DNA from: Orychophragmus violaceus
Taxonomy: Eukaryota > Streptophyta > Magnoliopsida > Brassicales > Brassicaceae
Direction of reading: 5' to 3'
Assembly: GCA_030180135.1 (NCBI GenBank)
Contig: CM058235.1
Coordinates: forward strand, 13,005,145-13,069,144
Length of the DNA stretch: 64,000 nucleotides
Below are positions 26,200-36,949 of the stretch, piece by piece (position 1 is the first letter of the stretch; the number at the start of each line of letters is the position of its first letter). The translations under genes were made by a program, and so were the position numbers. The notes beneath the pieces were generated by a model. The model was given only the letters and a program-made list of their open reading frames with translations. It did not search any database and was not told the origin of the DNA.

Positions 26200-26920
26200 A
26201 AGTTGAAATCCAAGAAGAACAGAGATTTAGTTATGTATATGATGAGAATTCTTATTTAATAAGAAAACTCGCATTATATTCAAATAATGTTTCCTCTATG
26301 AATATAATGATCCAAGATCCTCAGATTACTAAAATTTGAGTGGGCGACTCGCCGTTATTCAGACTTTAGTTATCTAGGTAAGCAAATCATTGCTAATTGT
26401 ACCCAGTATAACTCTTGGTTGTGGATGAGACAAATATGTCTAATCCACTCTGATGTCTCCGGGCCCAGAACTTCTGACAGCCCAGTCAAGTAAACCAATC
26501 TCTATGTCTAGTGATCATTGACAGTCGCACTGCAATTCTATCAATGATCACCTGCCTTGCTCATGTCACTGTGGATATCAAGGACTCCAAGATTATTCAA
26601 CAATGAAACGAGTTTTCACAGCAGACAAGATTGGGCAAGACATCAAGGTTTCTTGATATTTAGTTGAGGAAACTAAACTCTGAAAGGTTAGCATATCAAT
26701 CTCTTGGGTCATGTAATTGTTGATGTTAATGCACTGCAAGTCCATCAACATTATTACCTGTCTTATTCACGTAATTGTGGACACCAAGCTCTTGTCTAGA
26801 CATCACACAACGAAATGAGTCTTGACAGTTGACCATATTGAAGCTAATCTTTGATCAATGTTTTGGTCGAGTTTGGTTTCTGCAAATTCAAGGTTCAATA
26901 ACCAGAATTCCGAGCACTGT

Positions 26921-27597
26921 GTCGATCGACGCATACTCTGTCTGTCGATCGACATAACCAAGCAAAACCGGATTTCAATGACCGGTTAATTCAATTAACC
27001 CGGTTCATCAAACCAGTTATGTCGATCGACGCAGCCCATGTGTGACGATCGACATAGACCTAAACCGCAGATAGTTCTTGATAACCGGTCCAATTCAATT
27101 GAACCGACTTATCTGATCAAACTGATCTTAACCAATCGGTTCATACTAATTGGGATAATCAGTTCAATCCAATTGAACCAATTCATCCAATTTGAACCGT
27201 TTAAACCAGTTTCAACTAATTGCGATAATCAGTCCAATTCCATTGAACCGTATTATCCAATCAAACTGATTCAAAACATCGGTTTATGCTGATTGAGATA
27301 ATCAGTTCAATCCAATTGAACCAATTCATCTAATTTAAACCGATCTATTCGGATTTAACCAAGCATGATAACCGGTCCAATCCAATTGAACCGATTAACC
27401 ATTCGCTTGGTCTGTGTCGACCGACACTAACCTGTGTCGATCGATACGTGACCGAATCTGCTCTGTGTCGACCGACACTCAACCTGTGTCGATCGACACA
27501 GAAGGCTTTCGGTTTTTCTTCGCGAAAAACCCTAGCCGCCGAATCTTGTTGTTTTCGCCGTTCTGTGTCGACCGACACACCTAGTGTGTCGATCAAC
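26921..27597. repeat. Five pairs of GTCGATCGAC-type palindromes
   Basis: Ten sites fall in five pairs spaced 20-23 bp start to start: 26921/26944, 27021/27044, 27416/27436, 27467/27488, 27567/27588. In the last three pairs the first member is GTCGACCGAC and the second GTCGATC(G/A)A(C/T). Most are flanked by TGT/ACA, making palindromes of up to 14 bp. Each LTR has two further pairs. Confidence 0.9.
27078..27395. repeat. Tandem array, about 72-bp unit, five copies
   Basis: The core 'ataa(t/c)c(a/g)gt(c/t)caat..aattgaacc' starts at 27081, 27155, 27225, 27298 and 27368, at spacings of 74, 70, 73 and 70 bp. Units are diverged, and the core contains the partial palindrome CAATTG. It lies in the leader between the palindrome pairs. 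Confidence 0.85.
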
Positions 27598-27738
27598 ACT
27601 GTGCAAAAACACAGACTCGAACTTGATCGAAATCGATCTGACCTGTTCAATCTAAACAACTTGTTCTAGCGAATCTAAATCATCAAATTCAATAAACAGG
27701 TCTGATTCAATGATAAAACCCTAAGGCTCTGATACCAC

Positions 27739-28468
27739 AGTTGGGAATCCGAGCCAATTCTACAGATTCAGAATTCTCGCGAGTTCCCGATAGCCTAGGA
27801 TCTATGGTCTAGTTAATTGAATCATGATCTCACCTCGTGATTACCTAGTGTTTGGCAGCGGAAGATGGATCAGGTAATACGAGATCTACTGCGCCTCAGA
27901 TGCTGCGCCTCTATCGTAGTCCACACGCACACAAGCTGGAATCCGCCGGGTTGCTAGCGCCGGTGCTCGGATCTCTTTGGGACCTTAGTTTCTAGAGGAA
28001 GAGCTTCTGTTTTCTGTCTCAGAAAACTGTCTGGGCGGCTCGTCTTTCTTAGGTCGAATAATAAGATCACTTATATATCGACTCTGTCATAAACCGAAAC
28101 ATCAGTTTCGGATTCGCCAGTGTGTCGACCGACACATCCATTGGTGTCGATCGACACAAGTCTTGTATCGACCGACGCACCTAATGGTGTCGATCGATAC
28201 ACCTCTTTGAAACTCAATTCGATGCGTATCCAATACACATCGATTAGACCATATGCCAATGATCTATCCCATGCAGAGTATATCCAACTTGCTTAGGTGT
28301 GTGACCCTGTAGGTTCACACGATACTGGAAATGAGTAACAACTCATTTGTCATAATTTGTTTCTAGCAAAACGTTATGACTACCCAGTACCACATGAATT
28401 GTCCGATCTCGACAATACAACTATCTCTATGAGTTCGTACAATGTGATTTCAGGACATAATCCCAACA
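27739..28468 (-). repeat. Innermost element, 5' LTR
   Basis: 730-bp partner of 21427-22156, adjacent to the PBS. Its outer end reads AGTTGGGA rather than TGTTGGGA. Confidence 0.94.
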
Positions 28469-28473
28469 GAGGG

Positions 28474-30196
28474 TGGAGATTAACTCCATTTGGCTATAAA
28501 AAAGGGAGCTCACCCCTCTCATTTTTCTCCACACCAAAAGCCCACAAGAAAAAGAGAGGAAGAGGAGAGAAAGAAGATAGAAGGAAGAGAAGAAGAAGAG
28601 AGAAAGAAGAAGAGAGGAGGAGGCGCCAAGGAGGAGGAGAAGAAGAGGAAGCCGGAAGAAGAAGAAGAGGAAGAGAAGCCGGAGAGGAGAGAGAGAAGGA
28701 AGAGAGAGAGGGAAGAGAGAGAAAGAGAGGGAGGAGAGAGAGAGAGGGAGGAGAGAGAGAGAGAGGGAGGAGCGAGAGTATAGAGAGAGTAGTGAAGAGT
28801 TCGGATGGTAACGGAGGAACGGGGAAATATTTCCTAAACGGAGATTTTCAACGTTCATCTCAAGTACCAACTTTCTCTTCCGTCTTAAGCGGCTTTAGGA
28901 CGGTCCGGAGGTTTGATTCGTACGGCAATACGGGGTCAACCGCGACAAAGTTTTGGTGAGTTGGGGTTGATTGATTGAATAATATGTTACTCTGCAGGTT
29001 CCCGACACTAAGTTACGAGCCGATGAGACGGTTGTGATTAGTGTCGGTTTGTCTAATAATTGGTTCTACTAAATGAGTATTTATGGTTGGGTGATTAAAT
29101 GATGTTGATAGTATACATACTATTGTGATGATGTGACGTGTGATGATTAAAGAACCGAGTAATGAACAAAGGATTAAAACGCGGGAAAATATGTGATAAT
29201 ACTATAACGATCGGTTATGATTGGTTGATGTACGGAATGTGTGAGAACGATGATTATGTTTATATGAGATGGTATGATTAATGGTTGCTCAATGTGTTAG
29301 TGACATGATGTGATAGCGGGCATATCGATTTCCCGACCCGATGGATCCTCGGGAGTTTACCGGTCAGTTCACGTACCCTCGGGTCGTGTTATCGGAAGGT
29401 GTTAACCTACTGAGTGACGCCGGTAGGTGTGTGGTCCGGAGAATACGGGGTCATGTCCTAGGGCCGGACTGCATGGAATCTCGGGTTGCCGGGGGTAACC
29501 AGAGTCGCCGCGTATCGATGGACGGAGAACGGTGTCTTACTCGTAGTACTTCGTGTTTATGAGTAAGAGTCGGGGGAATCACTACCGTAGACTATATGGT
29601 AACGGGATGAGTATTCCGAGGGAATGACGATATTGCCCGGGGCCCATAGCATGCATATAGTATACTTGTTGTTTCCGTGCTTCGGCTATTTATTAATGTT
29701 TGTGTAACCTCCCGTCACTGATTGTGTTTGGGGATGGGATGGGTGGACGGGAAGTTACTTCGTTAGTTGGGGAATCCCAACTCACTGGGTCGATGATAGA
29801 TCGCTCACCCCTCTCGTTTGTCTTTTTCAGGTAACCCGTAAGGATAGCGGATCGCAAGACGTTAGGTCATCCGGTGTAGTGTCGACGTCTCTTTCGGAAC
29901 TTTTAATTTCAATGTAATGTGATTTTAAATAAATATCGTCCATGGACCTAATGTAATTCCGCACTTTAAAAAGCTATGTTTTATACTCGTAAGAGCATGT
30001 TGGTTATGTTAGATTACTCCGATCTAATGTAACTACCAAATTTTAATATGGTTGCAAAGCCGTAACTAAAGTTTGGGAAACGTGTAACTGAATAATTTGG
30101 ATCAGTCTAATGACGAAAGTTATTAAGCCGACCCGAATTAGTCAAACACGGTAAAAATAGTGACGACTCTGGTCCACTCGGATCAGGGGCGTTACA
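28474..30196 (+). repeat. Gypsy 3' LTR, second part
   Basis: 1723 bp matching 14033-15755, ending GGGGCGTTACA. It includes the second copies of the TATA box (28495) and purine tract. Confidence 0.95.
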
Positions 30197-30201
30197 GACA
30201 G

Positions 30202-30406
30202 GCTATCAGACTTGATCATCGTCCAACGTCAATAAAGTTTGAAATCCGTTGTGCAGCTCAAGCGTGTGGACTGCAGGTACAAGAAACCGTTGTTTGCTTT
30301 TAGGTCTGTCGTTTTCTTCCTGTGTTGATTGGCTTTGGTTGCTGGACATGGTTGTTGGGCCATCAGGATAGCATTGGACTTATGGGCTGAGCATGTGTTG
30401 CTTACA
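30202..30406 (-). repeat. Copia-1 3' LTR, inner part
   Basis: Continues 13252-13395 after the gypsy insertion and ends TTACA next to the polypurine tract. It matches 34730-34935. Confidence 0.9.
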
Positions 30407-31254
30407 TTCCCCCTCAAACTTGGCGTAGGTAAATGACCGACTCCAAGTTTGTCACGCAAGGCACAAAATGATTGTCTTGGTAGCGGTTTGGTGTAGATGT
30501 CGGCAGTTTGATCAGAGGCAGAGACATGTTTAGTTTCAATGAGACCAAGAGCTACATGTTCCCTTATGTAGTGGTAGTTAGTGGCAAAATGCTTGGACCT
30601 CTTGTGAAGAGTCGGATTGGCACTTAAGTAGACCGCAGAGAGATTGTCACATTGTAGAAGAGTTGGATGAGATTGTGAAATGCCGAGATCACAGAGTAAC
30701 ATAGATAACCAGGTGATCTCACGAGCTGTTGTAGCAAAAGCTCGGTACTCTGCTTCCGTGGAAGAGCTAGATAATGTTTTCTGTCTTCTAGCTGACCAAG
30801 AAACCAGATTGGAGCCGAGGTAGGTGAAAAAGCCTCTAGTGGATCGTCTAGACTCTTTACAGCCTCCCCAGTCGCTATCACAGTAGGCTGATAAAGATAG
30901 ATGAGAGTCTTTACGAATGTGTAGCCCCAATGTCATTGTCCCTTTTACATACCTTATGATGCGTTTGAGAAGGCCAAAATCTGAGATCTTTGGGTCATGC
31001 ATCCTATGGCAGATGAAGTTGACTGCGAACTGGATATCTGGCTTGGTTATGGTGAGGAACTGAAGCTTCCCAGCAAAGCTTCTGAAGTAAGTGGGCTCAC
31101 TGAACAACTCAGAATCTAGATTATCAAGCTTTTGTGGCAGAGGTGTGTGCATAGTATTGCAGTCTAACATGGAAGCTTGATGTAGAATATCAGAGGCATA
31201 AGCTTCCTGGTGTAAAAAGAGCACATCAGAGCTTGTTTCAATCTGAATCCCCAA
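30407..31254 (-). pseudogene. Copia-1 RNase H and RT C-terminus
   Basis: Open on the minus strand from about 31254. It encodes the end of the copia RT (LDSELFSEPTYFRSFAGKLQ, KPDIQFAVN) and RNase H with CDSDWGG, SSSSTEAEYRA, LQCDNLSAVYL and ADIYTKPLP, all standard copia landmarks. The frame runs on into the LTR, so its last residues are not family sequence. It is separated from upstream RT by an in-frame stop near 31260. Confidence 0.88.
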
Positions 31255-31257
31255 GAA

Positions 31258-31971
31258 TTATTTAGGAAAGCTAAGGTCTTTCATAGAGAACCGAGTGTTA
31301 AGAGCCTCAAGTAGCTTGTTCAGGAGCTCCATTTCACTTGCTGCAAGGAGAAATTCATCAACATAAAGAAGAAGGACAATGGTGTTACCTTGGTGATGAT
31401 AAGTGAATAGAGAGGGATCTGATTTGCTACAGACAAACCCAAAATCGATCAGAAATTTGCTGAAGGTGTCAAACCAGGCTCATAAAGCCTGTTTCAGTCC
31501 ATAGAGAGCTTTGGTCAGTTTGCAGACATGAGATGGTCGTCCTTGATCTATAAACCCATGTGGCTGCATCATGAAGACTGGTTCTTGTAATTCCCCATGT
31601 AGAAAGGCATTGTACACGTCTAGTTGTCTCAGATGCCATCCTTTAGATGTAGCTATACTTAGAACTATCCTTATGGCAGTTATTCGAACCACTGGACTAA
31701 AGGTTTCAAGATAGTCCATACCTTCCTCTTGATGAAATCATTTTGCAACAAGCCTAGCCTTTAGTTTATCAACTTCTCTAGATGGCTTGAGCTTGGTTTT
31801 GAAGACCCATTTGCAACCAAGGATGTTCATATCTGCAGTTGGAGGGACCAAGGTCCATGTGTTGAGCATATGGATGGTATTGAGCTCATCCATAACCGCA
31901 TTGCACCACCCTGGATGTTTCATGGCTGAGATGATCGTCTTAGGCTCCTCTGTGACAAACCTGTAAGCCAA
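31258..31971 (-). pseudogene. Copia-1 reverse transcriptase, inactive
   Basis: RT landmarks are in order: LGCKWVFKTKLK (near 31810), FSPVVRI and QLDVYNAFLHGEL (near 31620), KALYGLKQA (near 31490), then the catalytic box as YVDE in place of YVDD (plus 31354-31365). Interruptions near 31735 and at 31480-31482 break the frame. The altered aspartate alone should abolish polymerase activity. Confidence 0.88.
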
Positions 31972-32053
31972 AGAATGTATCGTTTATTTGGTTTGAAGAT
32001 CCCATCTTTTGCCCTTGTAGTCATGGTGTGAGTGTTGTCAATAGGGGCTGCAT

Positions 32054-33351
32054 CTACAGGAACTCAAGGGATGGAGCTACATGAACTTCTTGAGCAGGAG
32101 CTCCCTCTGGTAGTTCTATAGGAGTTATTTCCTCAGGATGATCGACTTCTTGTATTTGCTCAACAGGTGGACCTTCTTCTAGATGTTGATGAGCGCGTGC
32201 AGCCTCTGTCACTGAAGGTGGAGTAAGCAATCGTGAGACTCTCTGATCTGTTTGTGGTTCAGACATCCCAACACATTGCCAAGATTTTAAAAGGGGAGTC
32301 TGATAGCGTGTTACAAGATGTTGATACTGATATTTGAAGGGAAAGCGAGTCTCATCGAAAATGACATGTCTGCAGATGTAAACCTTGCAAGTTGGTGGGT
32401 GAAAGCACATGTATCCTTTGTATTGATAGTTGTATCACAGAAAGATGCAGAGCAGGGATCTAGGATCAAACTTGTTGCAGGTTATAGGACGCAGACAAGG
32501 GTAGCATGCTGATCCAAACACTCTGCATTGAATAGGAAGGTTTCTTGTTGTAGAGTACATCGAAGGGAATCTTTTGCTCCAGTACTTATGATGGAAGGAG
32601 ATGATGATATAGTTAGCAGTGAAGAATACTTTCATTGAATATTGCAGATGAGTATTGCTGTGAAATAGCATGGACAGTCCCAGCTCCACAACACAATTTT
32701 GAGCTGGTGTGTAAGGACAAGAAATTTGTTGCTGAATTCCCTTATCTGCAAAATGACTCTTGAGTTGGTTGTTAACAAATTCACCACCCACATCGCTTTG
32801 AAAGACATTGATAGTAGATTTGAACTGATTTTCTACTAAAGTTTGAAAGCCTTTGAATATGGTGAAGAAGTCGGATTTAACTTGAAGAGGATATAGCCAA
32901 GAAAACCGAGTGTGATCATCAACAAACACATCATAATATTTGAAACCTTGTTTGGATACAACTGGAGCAGGTCCCCATAGATCACAGTGAATTCGATCTA
33001 CGGGCTGCAAAACTCTAGAACTAGAAAAGAAAGGTAAACTTGATGATTTCCCCATCTGGAAAGGCTTACAAATGATGGGAATTCTGTTCTTATTGACTGT
33101 AATCTCCGTGCTGCTTTTCAATGCTGGAGTGTCTGAGGATTTGTGTGTCCAATTCTGTGATGCCATGTTTTTTCACTGGCTTCACACTGACGGTTTGAAT
33201 AGAGTGCCACAAAATCCTTACTCTCCAACACATATAGGCTGTTACGCCTTGGTCCCTGTACTACTACCTTCTGAGTTTCAAGATCAATAACACAGACTTT
33301 AGTTTTGTCAAAATACACACCACAAGGATAATCCTCACACATCTTAGACAC
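32054..33351 (-). pseudogene. Copia-1 integrase, interrupted
   Basis: Minus-strand fragments carry the GAG-pre-integrase HH region (KTWHHRIGHTNPQTLQH, near 33130), the integrase core (HCDLWGPAPV, VFVDDHTRFSWLYPL, FQSDVGGEFVN, CPYTPAQN) and the downstream LRPITCNKFDPRS region. Frame breaks near 33120 and 32430 split it. Some expected catalytic-context residues are changed. Confidence 0.85.
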
Positions 33352-34548
33352 TGATAAGAGGGATTTCTGAATGTCTGGACAAACAAGGATTTCTTTAATA
33401 GGAATTGTTCCTGAGGTAGAGGTCAGAGTTGTGGATCCAACGTGAGTTATCGGTAGTTAGATACCATCAGCAACCGTCATTGTGTCATTCCCTTCATAAG
33501 AGTTGATGTGTTGCAGACCAGAAGCAAACTGAGTGACATGAGCCGATGCACCATAATCCGGGTACCATTCTTTACCTGACGCATCACTGACCTGAAGAGA
33601 GGAGAAGGCCTGAGCAACTTCAGTGGTTTGATTGTTGTTATCAAACCTGTTGTAACATTTTAGAGCAGTATGACCGATCCTTCCACATATCTGACATGTT
33701 AGTCTCTCATCATTTTTGGAGGTGTAAGACTGATGTTGAGAGAAGCCACGTCCACGAGTTGAGTATCCTCCTCTGCCACGGTTTTGACCAAACCGACCTC
33801 TGCCTCTGTTGGTGGAGTTGTACTGACTCTGTTGTGGTCTGTATACTTCCCGTTGAATCTATGTCTGGAAATCTATGTGAGGGGTGACAGTTGTGGAGTC
33901 TTCATAGGATTGGAGTTTGTTGTCAAATCCTTTTACCTTAGAGACTACATCATTGAAGGTTGGAGTAGGGAGCTTGGTCGGGGAGCTTTGGATGACCATA
34001 GCAAAAGGATCACTGTCTCTTGTCAAGCTGTTAAGAAACCCAAAGATTTTCATGGACTCATCAATGGGTTTCCCGATAGAGCTTAAGGCATCACAGAGAC
34101 TTTTAAACTCTTTGCAGTATTCAGCTAGCGTTTTCCCCTTCTTTTTGCGCAGTTGGAGGCTTCTGCGCAGGGAGAACTCTCGAGCAACAGAGCTCTTGTT
34201 GAAGTTTTCTGCCAATCTGACCCATACTTCTCTAGACGTTCTCAGACTGTGCACTGAACCGAGAAATTCTTCAGACAAGGTACCAAATAACCACGACCGA
34301 ACCAGTTGATATGAGCAAAACCAAGCTTCATCTTGAGGGTTTAGTATATGAATAATGACACCTTCATGATTGATCTTGAATGTTGGCTCTGGCGGCGTAA
34401 CACTGCCATTGATGAAACCCACAAGCTTCTGACTGGACACTAAAGACTCGAACTGTGTCTTCCATAGCAAGTAATTGCTGTCATTGAGCTTTAATGTGAC
34501 TGAGCTAAGAACATGGACATTACTAGGAAAAGGAAAGGGATCCGCCAT
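33352..34548 (-). pseudogene. Copia-1 Gag and protease, interrupted
   Basis: The Gag domain begins MADPFPFPSN at 34548 with LKLNDSNYLLWKTQFESLV and stays open to 33859. A frame break follows. Then comes an intact CCHC knuckle CQICGRIGHTALKC (near 33680) and a protease site reading DYGA where DTGA/DSGA is expected (plus 33547-33558). An in-frame stop lies near 33460. Confidence 0.87.
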
Positions 34549-34585
34549 TAAAGCACCTGTTAAGGTATTAATGGCTCTGATACCA

Positions 34586-34935
34586 TGTAGAAGAAGAGAA
34601 TAGGAGCGAGACTGAAAACGTTTATATTATTATCAAACTTGCTTAATTACAATCGAGAGCTCATACATGTTATTATATGCATTATACAGAAGGATCTAGA
34701 GAGCTTGAAAATCTTATCAACATGGACAGGCTGTCAGTCTTGGTCATCGTTCAACATCAATAAAGTTTGAAATCCGTTGTGCACCTCGAGCGTGTGGACT
34801 GCAGGTACAAGAAGCCGTTGCTCTGCTTTTGGTTCTGTCGTTTTCTTCCAGTGTTGATTGGCTTTGGTTGCTGGACTTGTTTATTGGGACATCAAGATAG
34901 CATTGGACTTATGGGCTGAGCATGTGTTGCTTACA
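34586..34935 (-). repeat. Copia-1 5' LTR
   Basis: 350-bp LTR, TGTAGAAG to GCTTACA, next to the PBS at 34573-34585; the AATTA duplication follows at 34936-34940. Confidence 0.93.
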
Positions 34936-34940
34936 AATTA

Positions 34941-35613
34941 TACATTAAATATTTATTGAAAATTTATATTGCATCCTAAACTATACCATATTCTTTTTGT
35001 AAATTTTACCATGTGTAAATGCACACCTTTGCAAGCACATGGTAAGTTATCAATAGTGTCTAACCTTAATTTCATCTGGCTATGCAGCTTTCAGTTTGAA
35101 GTGGAGAGAAAGACCTCGATTTATAACAATTGCTCACAAAGTATATTGCAGACAAGACCTGCGGAACGATGTCCTAGAAAACCTAGGGCTGAGATCACTT
35201 CTTGGAAAACCCGGGATGGCGGCCTATATATCCAAACAATACCAAACTAACACATCACGTAAATGTGCTTGTGTTTTAAAATTAAGAAATAAATAATAAG
35301 AAGAAAATCGAAAACAGAACAAAACGAAATTCAAATACTACTATGTCTAGTCGTTTTTTGTTAATTGTGTGAATAATGAATACAAACCCTTAAAACTCAT
35401 ATTTTATAATACTCCAAAAACTCGATACACATAAGGATAAGAAATAGTAAAAAAAAAAAAAGATAGGAAATACAACATATATTCCTAAACCCTAAGATAT
35501 ACTGTATATGAGGATACATGAGGATACCAAAACAATGGCGCAATGCAAAGATTGCCCACATAACGCACCATTAAACATTTGGATAAATTAATAGTGCAGG
35601 ATGGCCAAGTCAT
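34941..35613. other. Spacer between the two copia elements
   Basis: Old flank of copia-1, continuing the sequence left of 13247. Plus-strand frames at 34969-35296 have no recognisable domain. No gene is supported. Confidence 0.4.
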
Positions 35614-35618
35614 GCAAC

Positions 35619-36008
35619 TATTAACACAAACAGAACATTTTTGGGCCAGAAGCAAAACGAAATTAGAAATGTGGGCTCACGGAAATACAACAAGCCCACT
35701 CAAGATCAGTCAAACACACCAACGGCTACCTTGACTAAAAGCAGAGCAGTGGAAAAAGCAAGAGGCCGTACGGATTCTCTCAAGGCCATAATCACGACCA
35801 AGAACAAATTTGCCAGCCTTGAAGATAAGGATCAATGACTCTCTAATTCAGCTGTCTATCTTATCATCTCTAGGTTTTTAGTTCCTCTATGTATTAGTAT
35901 TTAAACAACCTTATGTAACATGGTTTTATTATCAATGAAAGTATGAATCATCTTTGATCAATCTCTAATCTCTCTATACTGTTTTACTTCATTTCATCTT
36001 TGTTTTCA
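35619..36008 (+). repeat. Copia-2 5' LTR
   Basis: 390 bp, ending TTTTCA next to the PBS; same length as the 3' LTR. Confidence 0.92.
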
Positions 36009-36851
36009 TGGTATCAGAGCCATGGACACTCCCTTCTTTTGATGTTTTCACTCCGGCAACCCTCTCAATCACTCAGGTTGTCATGCTTAAGCTGAATGAA
36101 TCCAACTACCTCTCCTGGAAACTGCAGTTCGAACAGTTTCTGAATAGTCAACTTCTGCTTGGCTATGTTACTGGATCCATGGCGAGACCACCTCCAACAA
36201 TGTCAGTTCGCAATAGAGATCTGGTTACCGAGACAAATAATCTAGCTTTTCTGAAGTGGATCCACACTGACCAGCTTATTATGGTGTGGCTCATTGGATC
36301 TCTTTCCGAGGAGGCTCTTAAGAGTGGCTATTGGTTGAGATCGTCCAAGGAGATTTGGTTTGCATTGGCGAAGAAGTATAATCGAGTCTCTGCTACATGA
36401 AGGCTGGATATTCAACGTCGTATACAGGCCACCACAAAGGGATCCAAAACGATGGCATAGTACCTGTATGAAATAAAGTCTCTATGCGATCAATTAGGCT
36501 CCATTGGAGCTCCTATTTCAGAAAAAGAAAATATTTTTGGAGTGCTAAATGGTCTGGGGCGTGAGTATGAGTCAATAGTGACAGTCATTGAAGATTCCAT
36601 GGACAAGATACCAGGACCAAACTTTGAGGATGTTATGTACAAACTCATCGGCTTTGAGGATAAGTTGCAGAAGTATGAGTCTCCTCCAGACACTACACCT
36701 CACTAGGCCTTCTATACAGACATGGGTGGCTACTAAGGACGTGGAAGAGGTCAGTATAGAGGTAGCTACAGAGTATGAGGCAACTACTCTACTTAGGGCA
36801 GAGGATTCCCTCAACAGTTTGGTCAGCCTGCAGGAAGAGGATCTTCTTTAG
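36009..36851 (+). pseudogene. Copia-2 Gag, interrupted
   Basis: Copia Gag with LKLNESNYLSWKLQFEQFL near 36090 and GSLSEEALKSGYWLRSSKEIW near 36295. In-frame stops include TGA at 36398-36400 and TAG near 36458, each one transition away from a sense codon. Downstream, FEDKLQKYE (near 36653) and a damaged zinc knuckle follow. Confidence 0.85.
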
Positions 36852-36949
36852 AACAGGATCAACACCTTACTTGTCAAATATGTGGCAAGTATGGAAATCC
36901 AGCTTACGAATGCTATAAGATATTTGACCATTCATGCAATGTTGAGGAG

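Larger units (their letters stand above)
26200..27724 (-). other. Leader region of the innermost element, repeat-rich
   Basis: The 1.5-kb stretch between PBS and gag start has no coding potential. It contains five pairs of GTCGATCGAC-like palindromes and a tandem array of about 72-bp units, listed separately. Long structured leaders in LTR elements can carry packaging or regulatory signals, but no such role is shown here. Confidence 0.6.
21427..28468 (-). mobile_element. Copia-derived non-autonomous element with gag ORF and dead pol (innermost of the nest)
   Basis: 7042-bp minus-strand LTR element inserted in the gypsy 3' LTR. It has TSD GAGGG (21422-21426, 28469-28473), LTRs of 730 bp each (21427-22156, 27739-28468) and inverted ends TGTTGGGA/TCCCAACA. 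One LTR start reads AG instead of TG. The PBS for initiator tRNA-Met abuts the 5' LTR (plus-strand 'ggctctgataccac', 27725-27738); the polypurine tract is at about 22158-22168. Gag is open, but protease, integrase, RT and RNase H survive only as fragments full of stops. The LTRs differ at about 9-10 of 730 positions by eye, so pol was probably dead before this copy inserted. Confidence 0.93.
13396..30196 (+). mobile_element. Ty3/gypsy chromovirus (Del/Tekay-like) with nested insertion
   Basis: Plus-strand gypsy element bounded by TSD GACAG (13391-13395 and 30197-30201). It is about 9.75 kb without the element nested in its 3' LTR. The 5' LTR is 13396-15755; the 3' LTR is 20792-21426 plus 28474-30196. 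The PBS TGGTATCAGAGC (15761-15772) matches initiator tRNA-Met and the polypurine tract is 20781-20791. Domain order gag, protease, RT, RNase H, integrase, chromodomain-like C-terminus defines Ty3/gypsy. The long 2.36-kb LTR and C-terminal module suggest Del/Tekay. The LTRs differ at about 11 of the first 635 positions by eye, so the insertion is fairly recent. Only two nonsense codons are seen in pol. Confidence 0.95.
13252..34935 (-). mobile_element. Ty1/copia retrotransposon 1 (outer element of the nest), degenerate
   Basis: Minus-strand copia element split by a later gypsy insertion. Its own length without the insertion is about 4.9 kb. The right LTR, which is the element's 5' LTR, is 34586-34935 (350 bp). 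The left LTR is 13252-13395 continuing at 30202-30406. The target duplication AATTA is at 13247-13251 and 34936-34940. The primer binding site, complementary to initiator tRNA-Met, abuts the 5' LTR (plus-strand 'ggctctgatacca', 34573-34585). The polypurine tract abuts the 3' LTR (plus-strand 'ttccccctcaaa', 30407-30418). The LTRs differ at roughly 20 of 350 positions by eye. It is the oldest layer, and gag, protease, integrase and RT are all interrupted. Confidence 0.93.

Noticed and set aside
26921..27597. CRISPR-like array
   Set aside because: The repeats are short palindromes in pairs with irregular distances between pairs, within an LTR-retrotransposon leader in a plant genome.
33072..34309. 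Plus-strand frames at 33072-33290, 33784-34086 and 33917-34309
   Set aside because: Antisense to copia-1 Gag and integrase, which have clear family motifs.
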